A DNA stretch of 64,000 bases from Juglans regia (taxonomy: Eukaryota; Streptophyta; Magnoliopsida; Fagales; Juglandaceae), in assembly GCF_001411555.2 (NCBI RefSeq), contig NC_049903.1, positions 23,572,270 to 23,636,269 on the forward strand, written 5' to 3'. Position numbers and translations under genes: made by a program. The notes below the pieces were generated by a model. That model did no database searches, was not told where the DNA came from, and worked only from the letters and a program-made list of their open reading frames with translations. Every line of letters starts with the position of its first letter. Positions within the stretch are counted from its first letter, which is position 1. Positions 23,108-34,330 of the stretch are shown piece after piece.

Positions 23108-23906
23108 TGTAACACCCGAACCCAATCAAGCTCAATATTTTTTTTCCTTGTTTTATTTTTATTTTTTATTTTTATTTTTTTATATCCACTCTGCGCACGT
23201 CTCCTACTCTTTTTCCTTGCACACACACACGACTCTATTTTTTTCAGCTCACTCCACACGCACCTCTCCCTCCATTTTCTAGGGTTTTTTTTTTCCATTG
23301 CCTATATATATACTTGTACTCCTTTCCTGAAAAGAATTTACCGCAGCAACCCAAGCCTAACTTCCTTTCGTTCACTGCCTCTCCACGATTCTTGACTCTT
23401 GCTCATCAACTTAGCCACCATAAACCCCCCCCCTCCCGGTAAACGACCATCTCCCAGGGCCCAAAGCCTCACCATAGCCACTTTTTCTCCTCACTGTGAG
23501 ACATTCCCCTCAGCGCAGTCGTTCAACACCCAATCACTGGCCAAGCTCGTAACGCAGCCCGGATTGATTCTCCGTGACACCGCTGCCCTGCCACACGAAC
23601 TCATAGACAACAACTCCTCCTTGCAAGCAGCGCACCACTCTCCAGGCCATCCTCGCCGCCACGGAAAGCCGACCACCGTCGCCCAACCATTGAAGGAGGA
23701 ACACACAACATACTCTATTTTTCCACTCTCGAAACAGAGCACTCTTTGCTCAAGCCATTCCACAGAGCTCCTCCGCTGGCCTCTCCCTCTCCCTATGTTC
23801 CTCGATTTTTCAGCAACGTTACACGTCAGAAACCACCGCACGTAGCTCCCGACCATTCGCACGCCTTCTCGCTGTCCTACGGTGAGCTCTCTCCCCTTCC
23901 GAATGC
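23108..23906 (+). repeat. 3' LTR of G1, truncated
   Basis: It matches the 5' LTR from its first base to the GAGCTCTCTCCCCTTCC segment (18789 on; 23885 on). It then switches abruptly to LTR sequence of element G2. About 2.1 kb of this LTR is missing. Confidence 0.85.
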
Positions 23907-24765
23907 ATATGTTACTTCAAATTAACATAGAAAAACAAGAATAGTTCGAAACTTGATTACATAATTTTCCTATAATAAATCAAATTTAGTTCATGCTAAA
24001 AATTAAATTCAACATAAACGAATTCACCATAATTTTTCTGAGAGAAGAATATAAGAAAATGAACACTGAAAATGCTCCTCCCAGTCTGCAGTGTCATCCC
24101 TCGCAAGCCGCAGTGTCTGAAATGAAAAACTCCAAAGAAATTTCCGTCTCGAAATATTCCACAATTTCATGCTAATGATATGCTTAAATAGGGTAGGAAA
24201 GAAACCCTAGTGTCTTCATATTCCTACATACAAAATCGCCTAAATTTTAGGACTCAACTTGGCAACCACGTACACACTTTAGGAGTTCGAATTTGGAAAA
24301 TCTTATTAGAGACAGCTTTGTAGCCCTTTAAGGTAGCTTTCCAACTCATCTACAATCGCATCAATCCGATATTGGAGAGGAAAGTTATGATTAAAATACT
24401 AAAGTATGTTCATGTTGTCTGCTAGCACGTTTTGGACTCAGCTCCGAATTACTCTCAAACCCCATCATTATCCTTATTTGAAGAATCCTACACTCATTGA
24501 AAGTTCTTAAATTGTTCCAACGTCTTGCCCACTTGAAAGTCCTTTGAATTCAATTGGGTTTAGACTTGCTCTTTTATAAACTCTGAAATCAAGCATAAAA
24601 ATCTGCTCAGGAGTATCCCAAAGTAAATAGAAACTCAATTCAAGAATACACATTAATTCCAATGATTTCTATTAACATTTTAGCATTTTAGTTCAATAAT
24701 TGGGTATTTAGAATAAATTTTAAAGTTAAGAAATGATAAAATATAAGAAATTATGCACGTCATCA
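23907..24765 (-). repeat. 3' LTR of G2, truncated at its 3' end
   Basis: On minus it starts TGATGACGTGCATAATTTC right after the PPT. It breaks at ~23907 against the G1 LTR, losing about 600 bp of its 3' end. Confidence 0.8.
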
Positions 24766-24780
24766 AACACCCCCAAACTT
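24766..24780 (-). other. polypurine tract of G2
   Basis: The minus strand reads AAGTTTGGGGGTGTT directly before the LTR start TGATGACG. Confidence 0.8.
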
Positions 24781-24999
24781 ACAACTTTGTTTGTCCTAAA
24801 ACAAAAAGAAAATAAAATAAAAGACCACTATAGATTATAACTAGACCCCATAGAGTAGTTTCATCACTCACCAAGCCATGATCTGAATTTTGATTTCATC
24901 ACTAGTATCTTACTCTTTTAACATCAAAGATAGATAGAAAATCAATATAAAATTTAGCAATTTGTCAAGTAAGAGTTGAGTATTTACTTCAACCTAAAG

Positions 25000-25825
25000 C
25001 TAGAACCTTGAGTGTGTGTGATATAGTCAACTTAACTCCAAACCACCTGCAAACTCAGATAAAAGTAGAACAACTAAAATCAGAAGATTTCTCTCAATAC
25101 TTGATGGGCACCAAGATGGACCTAGTCTTAAAGATTCTTTGCAAGTTCCAGATGGTTAAAAGGTCGAGAGCTAATAAGATCAAGGAGGCAATGGAAGGAT
25201 TGATGCAATCTACTTGGGACGAGTTTAGCAAAAACCAAACATTCAAGATGGGCTTGAAGGATGAAGATCAATATTTGATTCATTTGAGTACCTATGGAGG
25301 AGGGCAACAACATGACTTAAAGGCTTTGGGCACTTGAATGCTTTCATCTTATTTAATTCATTTAAAGGATCTATTTTATTAGTTTAGAACAATTGTGTTT
25401 ATTATAGGAAGCACTTAAGGGGGCCTATGCAAAGGCATGTTGGAAAATTTATTATTTTATTGAACTAGGGCTAGGATTACTGTAACTGAGTTACTGTAGC
25501 GTCGTACTGTAGCCGCGGCACTGTTCACTCAAGGGTACTTTTGGAAGATGGGGCATTATTTTGGCTAGGGTTTTAATTAGGTTTCGGTTTAAATATTCTT
25601 TGTAGCCTCATTTTAATCTGTTAATGAAATTTGATGAATTTATTCATTGTGAGTTGAGTTTGATTTTAATATAATCTAGGTTCTTGAAATGAGTTCTCAT
25701 CGGGTCTAGATTATTCATCTATTGACTTGATTTTGGCTTTCTTGGAGAGTTTTCAAATTGATTGTAGGTTCAAGGGAATTCATTCCCGCGGGTTCATATC
25801 AATACTTAACCCCATAAGTCCAATT
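25000..25825 (+). mobile_element. plus-strand fragment of another gypsy element nested in G2
   Basis: An open frame at 25008-25337 contains KRSRANKIKEAMEGL and a WDEF segment, resembling the C-terminal tail of plant Ty3/gypsy polyproteins, and ends at 25337. It is followed by sequence with LTR/UTR character (TTTAAATATTCTTTGTAGCC near 25588). Flanks on both sides (to ~24990 and from ~25830) match the non-coding spacer style of G2 and G3. Edges are approximate and the family is not certain. Confidence 0.4.
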
Positions 25826-27022
25826 TTTAAAATCCTCTCTACTAATGTAGTGAAACACCAAAATCAGAGATCAAAAGGTCTTTAATCAATGTTGTAATGA
25901 CAGGCCACATGGTGAGGACTAAGAAAGAAATGGATATGGAAAATCAAAGCAAACTGGGAAAATACTTGATGGAAAGAACAATGAAAGAGAATTCCACATG
26001 ATTCAAGTCATAACTCTTCCTCGACTATATGCTCATACTTGTGATATTATTGTTGCTGTAATAAATGAAGTAGTACCAAGTACACCTTCAACAAAATCTG
26101 AAGTGATTTGCACTCCACTTATTGAGTTTTCTCTTTTCTTTATTCTTTTTTTTTTTCTCTACCATGATGGATAAATCACATTTGAATAAAAGACAAACCC
26201 AGCAAAAATACTTTTTTTTTTCTTCTTCTTTTATATTTTTTTTTTTCGGCCTCCCACCTTTTTCGTTCAGCCACCTTAATACTTATAGCCTTTTCAAATC
26301 TTCAACCACTTCAAACCTTTTTTTTTTTCGTTCACTTTTTTTTTCTCTTTTTCTTCACACACTTTGATCAAATAGAGCATAATTGCCTTTAAATTAACTT
26401 TCTCTTTAAATGTAGATTTCCACCAAAGTATTTTCTCGAACTGTAAAAGGTAAATCATGGTTTTTCAGGGTTAGAACGGGAATGGTTTATGTAGTTAAAA
26501 AAACAAATAAAGGCTTATGTAAAATAAGGCTCAAGGGGGTAGACTATGGGAGTACACCATGCAATGATGGCATGATAGTCAGGACGGCTGGGAAAGGTTT
26601 TTTGGTTATGACAAAAACAATTGTCTATATCATTTCTCTAATATTTGGTATCAACTAGGATTTCACCTCAAGGATCCATCAACGGATTCTAGAGCAAAGC
26701 AAGATTGAACTTCCCTGACCCAGTTAATTCAACTCATTCTTTTCATAAGCAAAATGGAATAAAGAAAAAAATGACTATGTGCTCAATTATGTTCAAGGTC
26801 AAAGATTTAAATCTAAGTACCCACAAAACTCAGCTTGACATAAAAGAAAATTTTGAAAATTTTTCTCAATCCTATCTTCAATCACAAATTTCAGAGTCAT
26901 AGAGAATTCAATCATACTCAAATACATGCTTGGTAAGAGAATCCAACAACTCAAGACTTATAAAATAATAATAAAAATAAATAAATAGCAAACAAGAAGA
27001 CCAAATGACTATAGGAGTTTAC
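25826..27022 (-). other. non-coding spacer of G2
   Basis: Low-complexity T tracts (26130-26350) and AT-rich DNA without protein motifs. Segments such as CTCTCTACTAATGTAG (25834) also occur in the G3 spacer (60293), so this belongs to the element. Confidence 0.6.
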
Positions 27023-27060
27023 ACCCCCAAACTTAAACTAAACAATGTCCTCATTGTAAT
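27023..27060 (-). other. conserved post-gag motif, second PPT-like tract, in G2
   Basis: On minus: ACAATGAGGACATTGTTTAG then TTTAAGTTTGGGGGTG. The same pair (CATTGAGGACAATGTG, then TTTGGG) lies in G3 at 61387-61419. It marks the end of the coding region in this family and is separate from the PPT beside the LTR. Confidence 0.65.
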
Positions 27061-27356
27061 GCAAAACTGAGACAGATTGAAGAAATGAAAGGAACTTCCC
27101 TGGTTTCATGGTGAATCAGCCGTAGTTTGTAATTTTCAGCTCTTTATTCATGCTAAATAAATCTGCATCAAAATCTAAATTATTCAAATAAATAAATAAA
27201 TAAAAATAAATGAAAAAATGAAAACAATTCTATGGGTTGCCTCCCATAAGTCCTTGTTTTAGAGTCTACAGCCAGACTTTTCAATCTTCATCAACCGGGA
27301 TCTCTAAGAGGAATAAGTGCACAGTTCCTCTCCACTTCGTTGCTAAGTGATGTATC

Positions 27357-29515
27357 CTATTGCAAGACTCTTTCTAAGTGATCAGCTGGTGCATCTTCTT
27401 GAAAGGCTTCTTCTACACATTGCTTAATGACATCTACCCTCAAACAAGTGCTTGGCTCTTCTGGAATTCTCGTGACTTGGTAGATGTTGAACATAACCTC
27501 TTCCTTGTTCACTCTCAATGTTAACTCACCCTTTTGAATATCAATTAAAGCCCTTCCCGTAGCCAAGAATGGTAGGACAAGAATTAGTGGGACTTCTTCA
27601 TCTTCCTCTATATCTAACACCACAAAATCAATAGGAAAAATAAATTTATCCACCTTTACTAATACGTCTTCTTTGATTCCACGTGAATACTTGATGGATT
27701 GATTTGTTAGTTGCAAAGAAATGGTTATTTGTTTTATCTCTTCAAGTCCTAATTTCCTGCAAACAGAAAGTGGCATAAGATTAATGCTAGCACTAAGATC
27801 ACATAAAATTTTATCAAAAAATGAAATTCCAATAGTGCAAGGCAAAGTGAAACTCCCTGGATCTTTTAATTTTTTAGGTAATTTCTTTTGAAGAATAGCA
27901 CTGCATTCTTCAAAAAGCTTCACTGTTTCGAACTCCTCCAACCTTCTCTTCTTGGAAATGATGTCCTTCAGGAATTTGACATAATTTGACATTTGTTCCA
28001 AGGCATCTGTAAAAGGAGTATTTATGTGAATTTTCTTAAAAATATCCATAAACTTAGAAAATTGCTTATCTAATTTTTGTTTTTGAAAACGTTGAGGATA
28101 AGGAAGTGGAGTAGAGAGAATAGGAGGATTGTCAGGAAATGAAATTGCTAGAGGCTTGTCAGACTCTCTTGGTGTATCATCCTCTTCTTCAACTTTATTC
28201 TTGCTTTGGCCATTGTTTGCAGCAGTAGGAGTGGAATTGGTTTCCTTTGACGGTGGCTTCTCAATTTCTCTTCCACTCCTAAGTGTGATGGCCTTGCTTT
28301 GCTCATTTGGATTCACTTCTGTGTTGCTAGGAAAAGTTTCTCTTTGTTGGGCATTGATAGTCGTGGCTAGTTGCCCAATTTGCACTTCAATATTCTTTAT
28401 AGCAGCTCTCATGTTGCTACAATGAGTCTCAATGTTGTCCAATTGTGAATCAGTCTCTTTAAACTTTGCATTTGTCTCCTCAACAAAGGAAATCATGGCA
28501 TTCTCAAGTGACATCTTCTTCTTGCTTGATTGACTATTAAATCCTGAAGGAGGTTGAGGTTGCAACACATTCTTTGTATTTCCATAAGACAAATTCTCAT
28601 GATTTCGAAGCCCTGGATGAAAGTGATTTGGCATAGGATTACCACGATAGTTGTAGTTCTGATTGTTGATGTATTGAACTTGTTCTTGACTCGCTTCATT
28701 GCTTGGAATTGTCATACTTGTAGCTGCAACATATTCTGCACTTTGTGGTATTCTTTGGGTTATCAAAGCTGAAATCTGATGAGATAGAGTAGCAACTTGA
28801 GCTGAAATGGCTGCTAACGGCTCCAATTCATGAATCCCAGCAACTTTCTTAGCCCTAGTTCTTTTAGTTGGCCATTGATAGTTGCTTGAGGCCATCTCTT
28901 CCAAAAGATAAGTAACACCTTCAGCTGTCTTTGACATCAAAATTCCACCAGAAGTGGCGTCAACTGTGGTCTGAGTTTGCCCATTGTAGAACATCTGAAC
29001 TTGCAACCAATCCGGCAATCCATGTTGAGGGCAGCATCGAATCAAATCTTTATACCTTTCCCATGCTTTATAGAGTGACTCGAAATCATTTTGTTTTAAT
29101 TGACCAATCTCACTCTTGAGTTGTGCGGTTTTTGCAGGTGGGAAGAATTTAGCAAGAAACTTTTCAGCCATATCCTGCCAACTAGTGATCTTCCCGATTG
29201 TAGAGATTGTAGCCAACCTCTTGCCTTGTCCCTCAAAGAGAAAAGAAATAATCTCAGTCAAATGGTATCTTCAGTAACACCATTGATCTTTATAGTGTCA
29301 CAAATCTCTAAGAACATCGCCAAATGAATATTGGGATCATTAAGTGGCTATCCACTAAATTGGGGTTGTTGCACCATGCTGATCAAGGCTGGTTTGAGCT
29401 CAAAGTGTTGGCACTAATGGTCTGACGTCTTATACCCGAGTAGTTGTCATTCACAACTGGTCGTACATAATCCTTCAAGGTGCTTGGCCGTGCATAATGT
29501 TGTCCTTCAACCATG
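27357..29515 (-). pseudogene. gag-protease of G2 (634-codon open part plus broken N-terminus)
   Basis: The open frame 29261-27357 starts inside the capsid-like domain (ITSWQDMAEKFLAKFFPPAK, LYKAWERYKDLIRCCPQHGL). It continues through a low-complexity linker with AITLRSGRE and ends in a retropepsin-like domain (FTLPCTIG, KILCDLSASINLMPLSV, VDKFIFPIDFVVLD, LPFLATGRALIDIQKGELTL). The catalytic motif, usually DLGAS, reads DLSAS, and the usual ILGRPFLATG reads ILVLPFLATG. Protease activity is therefore doubtful. Upstream codons (from MVEGQHYARP near 29515) show a frameshift near 29385 and stops near 29350 and 29258. No zinc knuckle is seen. The next domain would be RT, but the frame ends after DHLERVLQ. 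Confidence 0.85.
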
Positions 29516-29706
29516 GCTAGTACTTTCTTCTTTCTTTGTGATCTAAGAGTTATTTCAATCTCCGGATCAAAAGGAGTACTGTCAAAAGTTCTAGCACGGC
29601 GCATCCAAATTAAAAAACACACCCAAATGAAAATAAAATAAAATAAAATTCTAAATTAAAACCAAAATTACTTTGTATCAATATTGACAAAAATAATAAG
29701 AAATCA

Positions 29707-29725
29707 ATCCTCGGCAACGACGCCA
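29707..29725 (-). other. primer-binding site of G2, tRNA-Asp type
   Basis: The minus strand reads TGGCGTCGTTGCCGAGGAT, close to the tRNA-Asp PBS TGGCGCCGTTGCCGGGGA used by Athila/Tat-type elements. Confidence 0.85.
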
Positions 29726-29731
29726 AAAACT

Positions 29732-30675
29732 TGATCGGTGCAAAACTGCAAGTGCACAGTATCGTAGTTTTATAGTAAAGTGATGAGAAGAGTATCATCC
29801 TCAATGATTGGTAACTTACTTTTGACAAATACCGAAATTATACTAATTTCGACTTTATTTAGAAAAATCACTAAGATTTTTGTAATTGCAATTTAAAATA
29901 AAATTAATTCAAAGAAAATATTTCTATGATATTGTTCAAAGATCAAATCAATGAGAAAGAAAACTTCTTGGAAATCGATTTCACCTAATTCTTCACTATG
30001 CTTTACTCATCTAGCTAATTGAATTTAATTCTCTCTGTTTGTTAGCAAATCTCCACAAACATCCAAAAGCCTCTTTCGACAGTCAATTGAAAATTATTCT
30101 TGTTCATTATTTTACACAAGAGTATGCAAATTAATAAAGCAAGAAAGCAATAAGACCAATGATTTTAATACTACATAGGTTCATATAAGTTTTTCGATCT
30201 CTATATTTACCTATGCTGAAATATCCAAAATCTATCCTATAATTTCCTTTTTCGACAGCAAATCACAATATTAAAATCATCTAATTAATGGCCAGTTAAT
30301 TAGAAGCAATAAGCTCAGAATAAATCAGACAAATATAGAAGAGAATTACTTCAAATTAACATAGAAAAACAAGCATAGTTCAGAACTAGATAACATCATT
30401 TTCCTAAAATAAAGAAAATTTAGTTCATGCTAAAAATTAAATTCAACATAAACGAATTCACCATAATTTTTCTGAGAGAAGAATAGAAGAAAATAAACAC
30501 TGAAAATGCTCCTCGCAGTCCGCAGTGTCGTCCCTCGCAAGCCGCAACGTCTGAAACAAAAAACTCCAAAGAAATGCACCTCTCAAAAAACTCTCCAATT
30601 TTGTGCTAATGATATGCTTAAATAGAGTAGGAAAGAAACTCTAATGTCTTTATATTCCCGCACACAAAATCGCAT
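29732..30675 (-). repeat. 5' LTR of G2, truncated at its 5' end
   Basis: On minus it ends GCACCGATCA just before the PBS. The 30346-30675 part matches the left LTR; the first ~530 bp of the LTR are missing on this side. Confidence 0.8.
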
Positions 30676-31071
30676 TATAGTAGTTTCCACTACCATTCCC
30701 CCCAAAATTGAAAAAGTTGTGAACGATAAGAAGATAACAATGGGGAAGTAGAAGCGTGAGGATCCCCCTATAGTTAAAGACATTTCTTGAAGTTTCCGTC
30801 AAATCTCAAGTGGGGTCTGGGGGCATCATAGCACCACATTGTTTGTAGTAATTCATGATATTGAACTATAATTATTATAGTATATAAGACATTTATATAT
30901 ACAAAAGCTGGGGCCAGGTTTTCTTTGTAACCCTAAAAGCTATTTTCCTGTAATAATTATTTCTACACAGCAAAAGACCAGGGCTCTTAAAAAAATTGGG
31001 TCTATCATCATCTTTTTTAAAAGAAAAAAAATAGAAAAGAAAAAAGAATATTCTCCACATGATCAATCGTT
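30676..31071. other. unassigned spacer between G2 and the copia element
   Basis: AT-rich, with no motif recognised. It is the original downstream flank of the SEO gene, as the copia TSD joins it to 35604. Confidence 0.5.
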
Positions 31072-31076
31072 ACCAA

Positions 31077-31575
31077 TTGTTGTAAAACGATGACAAAAAG
31101 TAAATTCAAGCACAGGGAAAACAAGCAATCACACACGACACAGTATTTACGTGGTTCGGCAAATTGCCTACGTCCACGGGAGCTGCAGAGGATTTATTTC
31201 TTGAGGAATCACAATACAATTGTTTTGGATGGCTACTGTTCACGCTACACAGTACAAGCCAAATAACAATACCATATATATGACATGCGGCGGAAACCCT
31301 AATCAAAACAGAATTAGTGAAGTTCGCTCAAGTGGCATGTCGAGCCCGCATCGAGCGAACCTCTTTCCTGCAACTGCTCGAGCCATGTGTCGAGCGGCTC
31401 TTCGAGCGAACTCTCTGACTTGTGTTTGCTCGAGCCATGTGTCGAGCAAACTCTCGGACTTGTCTTTGCTCGAGCGGTCTGTCGAGCTATCTTTGAGCGA
31501 ACTCTCTGACTTGTGTTCGCTCGAGTGGCTAGATGTTTCGCTCGAGCGATCCAACCAAGCTCCATATGCTCAACA
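31077..31575 (-). repeat. 3' LTR of the copia element
   Basis: Contains four or so direct repeats built on CTCGAGCGAACTCTCTGACT and TTGCTCGAGCCATGTG (31318-31555). The edge nearest the PPT reads CTCAACA on plus. Confidence 0.9.
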
Positions 31576-34330
31576 ATTCTCCCACTTGGAGACTGGTACA
31601 TCCACTGTATCGCTCAAACATGATATCCTCCACCACTACAACTCACTGGTCCTGTCTTCATGCTAGAAGACCAACTGAAGTTGCGCACAACTTCAGTTTC
31701 TCAAGTGTAACACCCTTTGTCAACATATCAGCAGGGTTCTTACTTCCAAAAATTTTCTCAAGTAGCAATTGTCCATCATCTAACAATGATCGTATAAAGT
31801 GATACCTGATCTGAATGTGCTTAGTTCTGGAATGAAATGCTGGGTTCTTGGCAAGGAATATGGCACTCTGACTGTCACTGTAGAGAGTGCCCTTCTGATT
31901 CTTTTTACCCAATTCCTCCAAGAAGCCATGTATCCAAACCATCTCCTTTGCAGCTTCTGAAACTGCAATATACTCAGCTTATGTAGTAGATAAAGAAACT
32001 GTCTTCTGTAAATTAGAACCCCATGAAACTGCAGTACCACCCAGAGTATAAACAAACCCTGTGGTACTTTTTCTGCTATCAGTGTCTCCAACTAAATCAG
32101 CATCAACATAGCCCTGCACCTCTAAACCCTCTCCTGAGAAACATAAGCACATTTCTGAGGAGCCTTTTAGGTACCTCAAAATCCACTTCACTGCTTCCCA
32201 ATGTTATTTTCCAGGGTTACTCATGTATCTACTCACAACTCCTACTGCATGGACAATATCTGGTCTAATGCAGACCATAGCATACATAAGTGAACCAATA
32301 ACTGAGGCATAAGGAACCTTACTCATATAGTCTTGTTCCTCTTCTGACTTTGGTGCTTGATCCTTGCTGAGTCTGAAGTGATTACTCAAGGGTGTGCCAA
32401 CTGTCTTGGCCTTGTCCATATTAAACATGCTGAGTACCTTTTTCACATACTCAGCTTGTGAGAGTCTCAACGTGCCTCTGACTCTGTCTCTGACAATTCT
32501 CATTCCAAGGATTTGCTTTGTAGCTCCCAAATCCTTCATTGCAAAATGCTCTAACATTTGCTTCTTCAGATTATTGATCTCATCAATACTAGCCCCTACA
32601 ATAAGCATGTCATCAACATACAGCAACAAAATAATGTAAGAATTGTCAAACTGCCTGACATAGCAGCAGTGATCTGCCTGACATCTGATGTACCCTGCAC
32701 TACACATGAAGCTGTCAAATTTCTTGTACCACTATCTAGGAGCTTGTTTCAGGCCATACAAGCTCTTCTTCAATCTGCAAACTGAACCTTCCTTTCCCTG
32801 TACCACAAACCCCTCAGGTTGGTGCATGTAGATGTCATATTCAAGATCTCCATGAAGAAAAGTTGTCTTCACATCTAACTGCTCAAGAAATAAATCTTCA
32901 GTAGCAACCATAGCCAGAACTAACCTGATGGTTGTGATCTTTACCACAGGCGAAAAAATCTCCGAGTAATCAATACCCTGTTTCTGCTGAAAGCCTTTTA
33001 CAACAAGTCTGGCCTTGTACCTCTTACTACCATCATGCTCAGTTTTCACCCAGTGCACCCACTTGTTATGTAATGCCTTCTTTCCTGATGGAAGCTCTGT
33101 CAATTCCCAAGTCTGATTCCCTAGCAAGGAATCCATCTCATCCTTCATGGCCAACTCCCACTTGCTAGAATTTTCATCTTGTAAGGTTTCTTTGTAGCTT
33201 TGTGGTTCTCCACCATCTGTCAACAGAATATAATTCAAGGAAGGTGAGAAACGTTGTGGAGGACGAATAGTTCTAACTGATTTGCGAACTACAGCTATAG
33301 GAGTGGACTGCTCTGGATCTGACTGCGGAATAATGGGAATGGGTGTGCTGGACCCACTCTCTCTGTCACTCACATCTCTACACTGCACTGTGACCTCTGG
33401 TAGATCATCCAAACTCACAAACTCAGATTCCTGAGGAACTGCTTCAGCAACTGTACTAGACTTGTCTTTGTACACAATCTTCTCATTGAAGATCACATTT
33501 TTGCTTCTTATAATCTTCCGATCCTGATCATCCCAGAAATGATAGCCAAATGCCTCGTCTCCATAGCCAATGAAATAACATTTCCTTGACTTGGCCTCAA
33601 GCTTACTACGAGCATCAGAATCAATAAGAACATAAGAAAGACAGCCAAAAGTTTTAAGATGAGAAAATTTGACCTCTTTCTCGCTCCAAGCCTCCTCAGG
33701 CAATCCACAATCCAACGTAACTGATGGCCCTCTGTTTATCAAGTAAACTGCAGTGCTAACTGCATCTACCCAGAAAGTAGGTGGTAGCCCAGCGTGTAGC
33801 CTCATACTTCTTGCACGCTCATTTATGGTTCTGTTCATACGTTCAGCAACTCCATTTTGCTGTGGTGTCCCAGGAATGGCCTTCTCCATTCTGATACCCT
33901 GAGTTGCACAATTTTTCTTAAACCCACCATCAATATACTCACCACCATTATCAGACCTCAAGCATTTCAACTTCAAGCCTGTCTCTGTCTCAACCATGGC
34001 TTTTCAAATTTTGAACACATTAAATACATCAGATTTATGTTTCAAAAACTAGACACATACCTTTCTGCTGTGGTCATCAATGAATGTTACATAGTAACGA
34101 GACTCTCCAAGGGATGCAACTGGGGAAGGTCCCCACACATCAGTGTGCACAAGATCTAGTCTCCCTGACTTCAGTGTTCAGCCACTCTTCAAGAAATTGA
34201 CCTTCTTTTGTTTCCCCATACTGCAACTCTCACACATACTGAGATCAACTGACTTCAGTTCTGGTAGCTTGCCTCTAGACAGAAGTTCTTTCATGCCATT
34301 GTGACTCATATGGCAAGCCTGCAATGCCAC
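31576..34330 (-). pseudogene. copia pol: integrase, reverse transcriptase, RNase H
   Basis: Reading on minus. The GAG-pre-integrase segment (LWHCRLA, CESCSMGKQKKV) precedes the integrase core with HTDVWGP, SDNGGEY and PGTPQQNGVAERMNRT (34330-33700). RT has NKWVHWVKTEHDGSKRYKAR, LDVKTTFLHGDL and the catalytic YVDDM near 32610. RNase H ends with SDSQSAIFLAKNPAFHSRTK (about 31850). In-frame stops occur near 34179, 34050, 32730, 32203 and 31978, each interrupting otherwise well-preserved sequence, so the protein cannot be made whole. Domain order and the YVDDM motif place it in Ty1/copia. The last codons lie at about 31658 next to the PPT. Confidence 0.92.

Larger units (their letters stand above)
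18032..23906 (+). mobile_element. gag-only Ty3/gypsy element G1, 3' LTR truncated
   Basis: 5' LTR 18032-20967 (TGTAACACCC...GGGCGTTACA), PBS 20970-20982, decayed gag 21461-22474, a pol-less stretch, PPT 23096-23107, and the first ~0.8 kb of the 3' LTR from 23108. The 3' LTR matches 18032-18830 with visible divergence (roughly one change per 10-15 bases by eye) and stops near 23906, where element G2 begins. The left side interrupts exon 3 of the SEO pseudogene. No reverse transcriptase, RNase H or integrase is present; only the last residues of pol (near 23070-23115) remain before the PPT. Confidence 0.85.
23907..30675 (-). mobile_element. Athila-like gag-protease-only element G2, both LTRs truncated
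   Basis: Minus orientation. The right (5') LTR 29732-30675 and left (3') LTR 23907-24765 overlap in about 330 bp (30346-30675 matches 23911-24236). Each lacks the part the other keeps, implying a full LTR near 1.5 kb. A tRNA-Asp-type PBS lies at 29707-29725 and a PPT at 24766-24780. One long gag-protease frame (27357-29261) is present with a broken N-terminus. There is no reverse transcriptase, RNase H or integrase. Between gag-pro and the 3' LTR are about 2.2 kb of non-coding DNA and a foreign plus-strand fragment. Confidence 0.8.

Noticed and set aside
26122..26367. Phenylalanine-rich frame
   Set aside because: Encoded by poly-T tracts in the G2 spacer.
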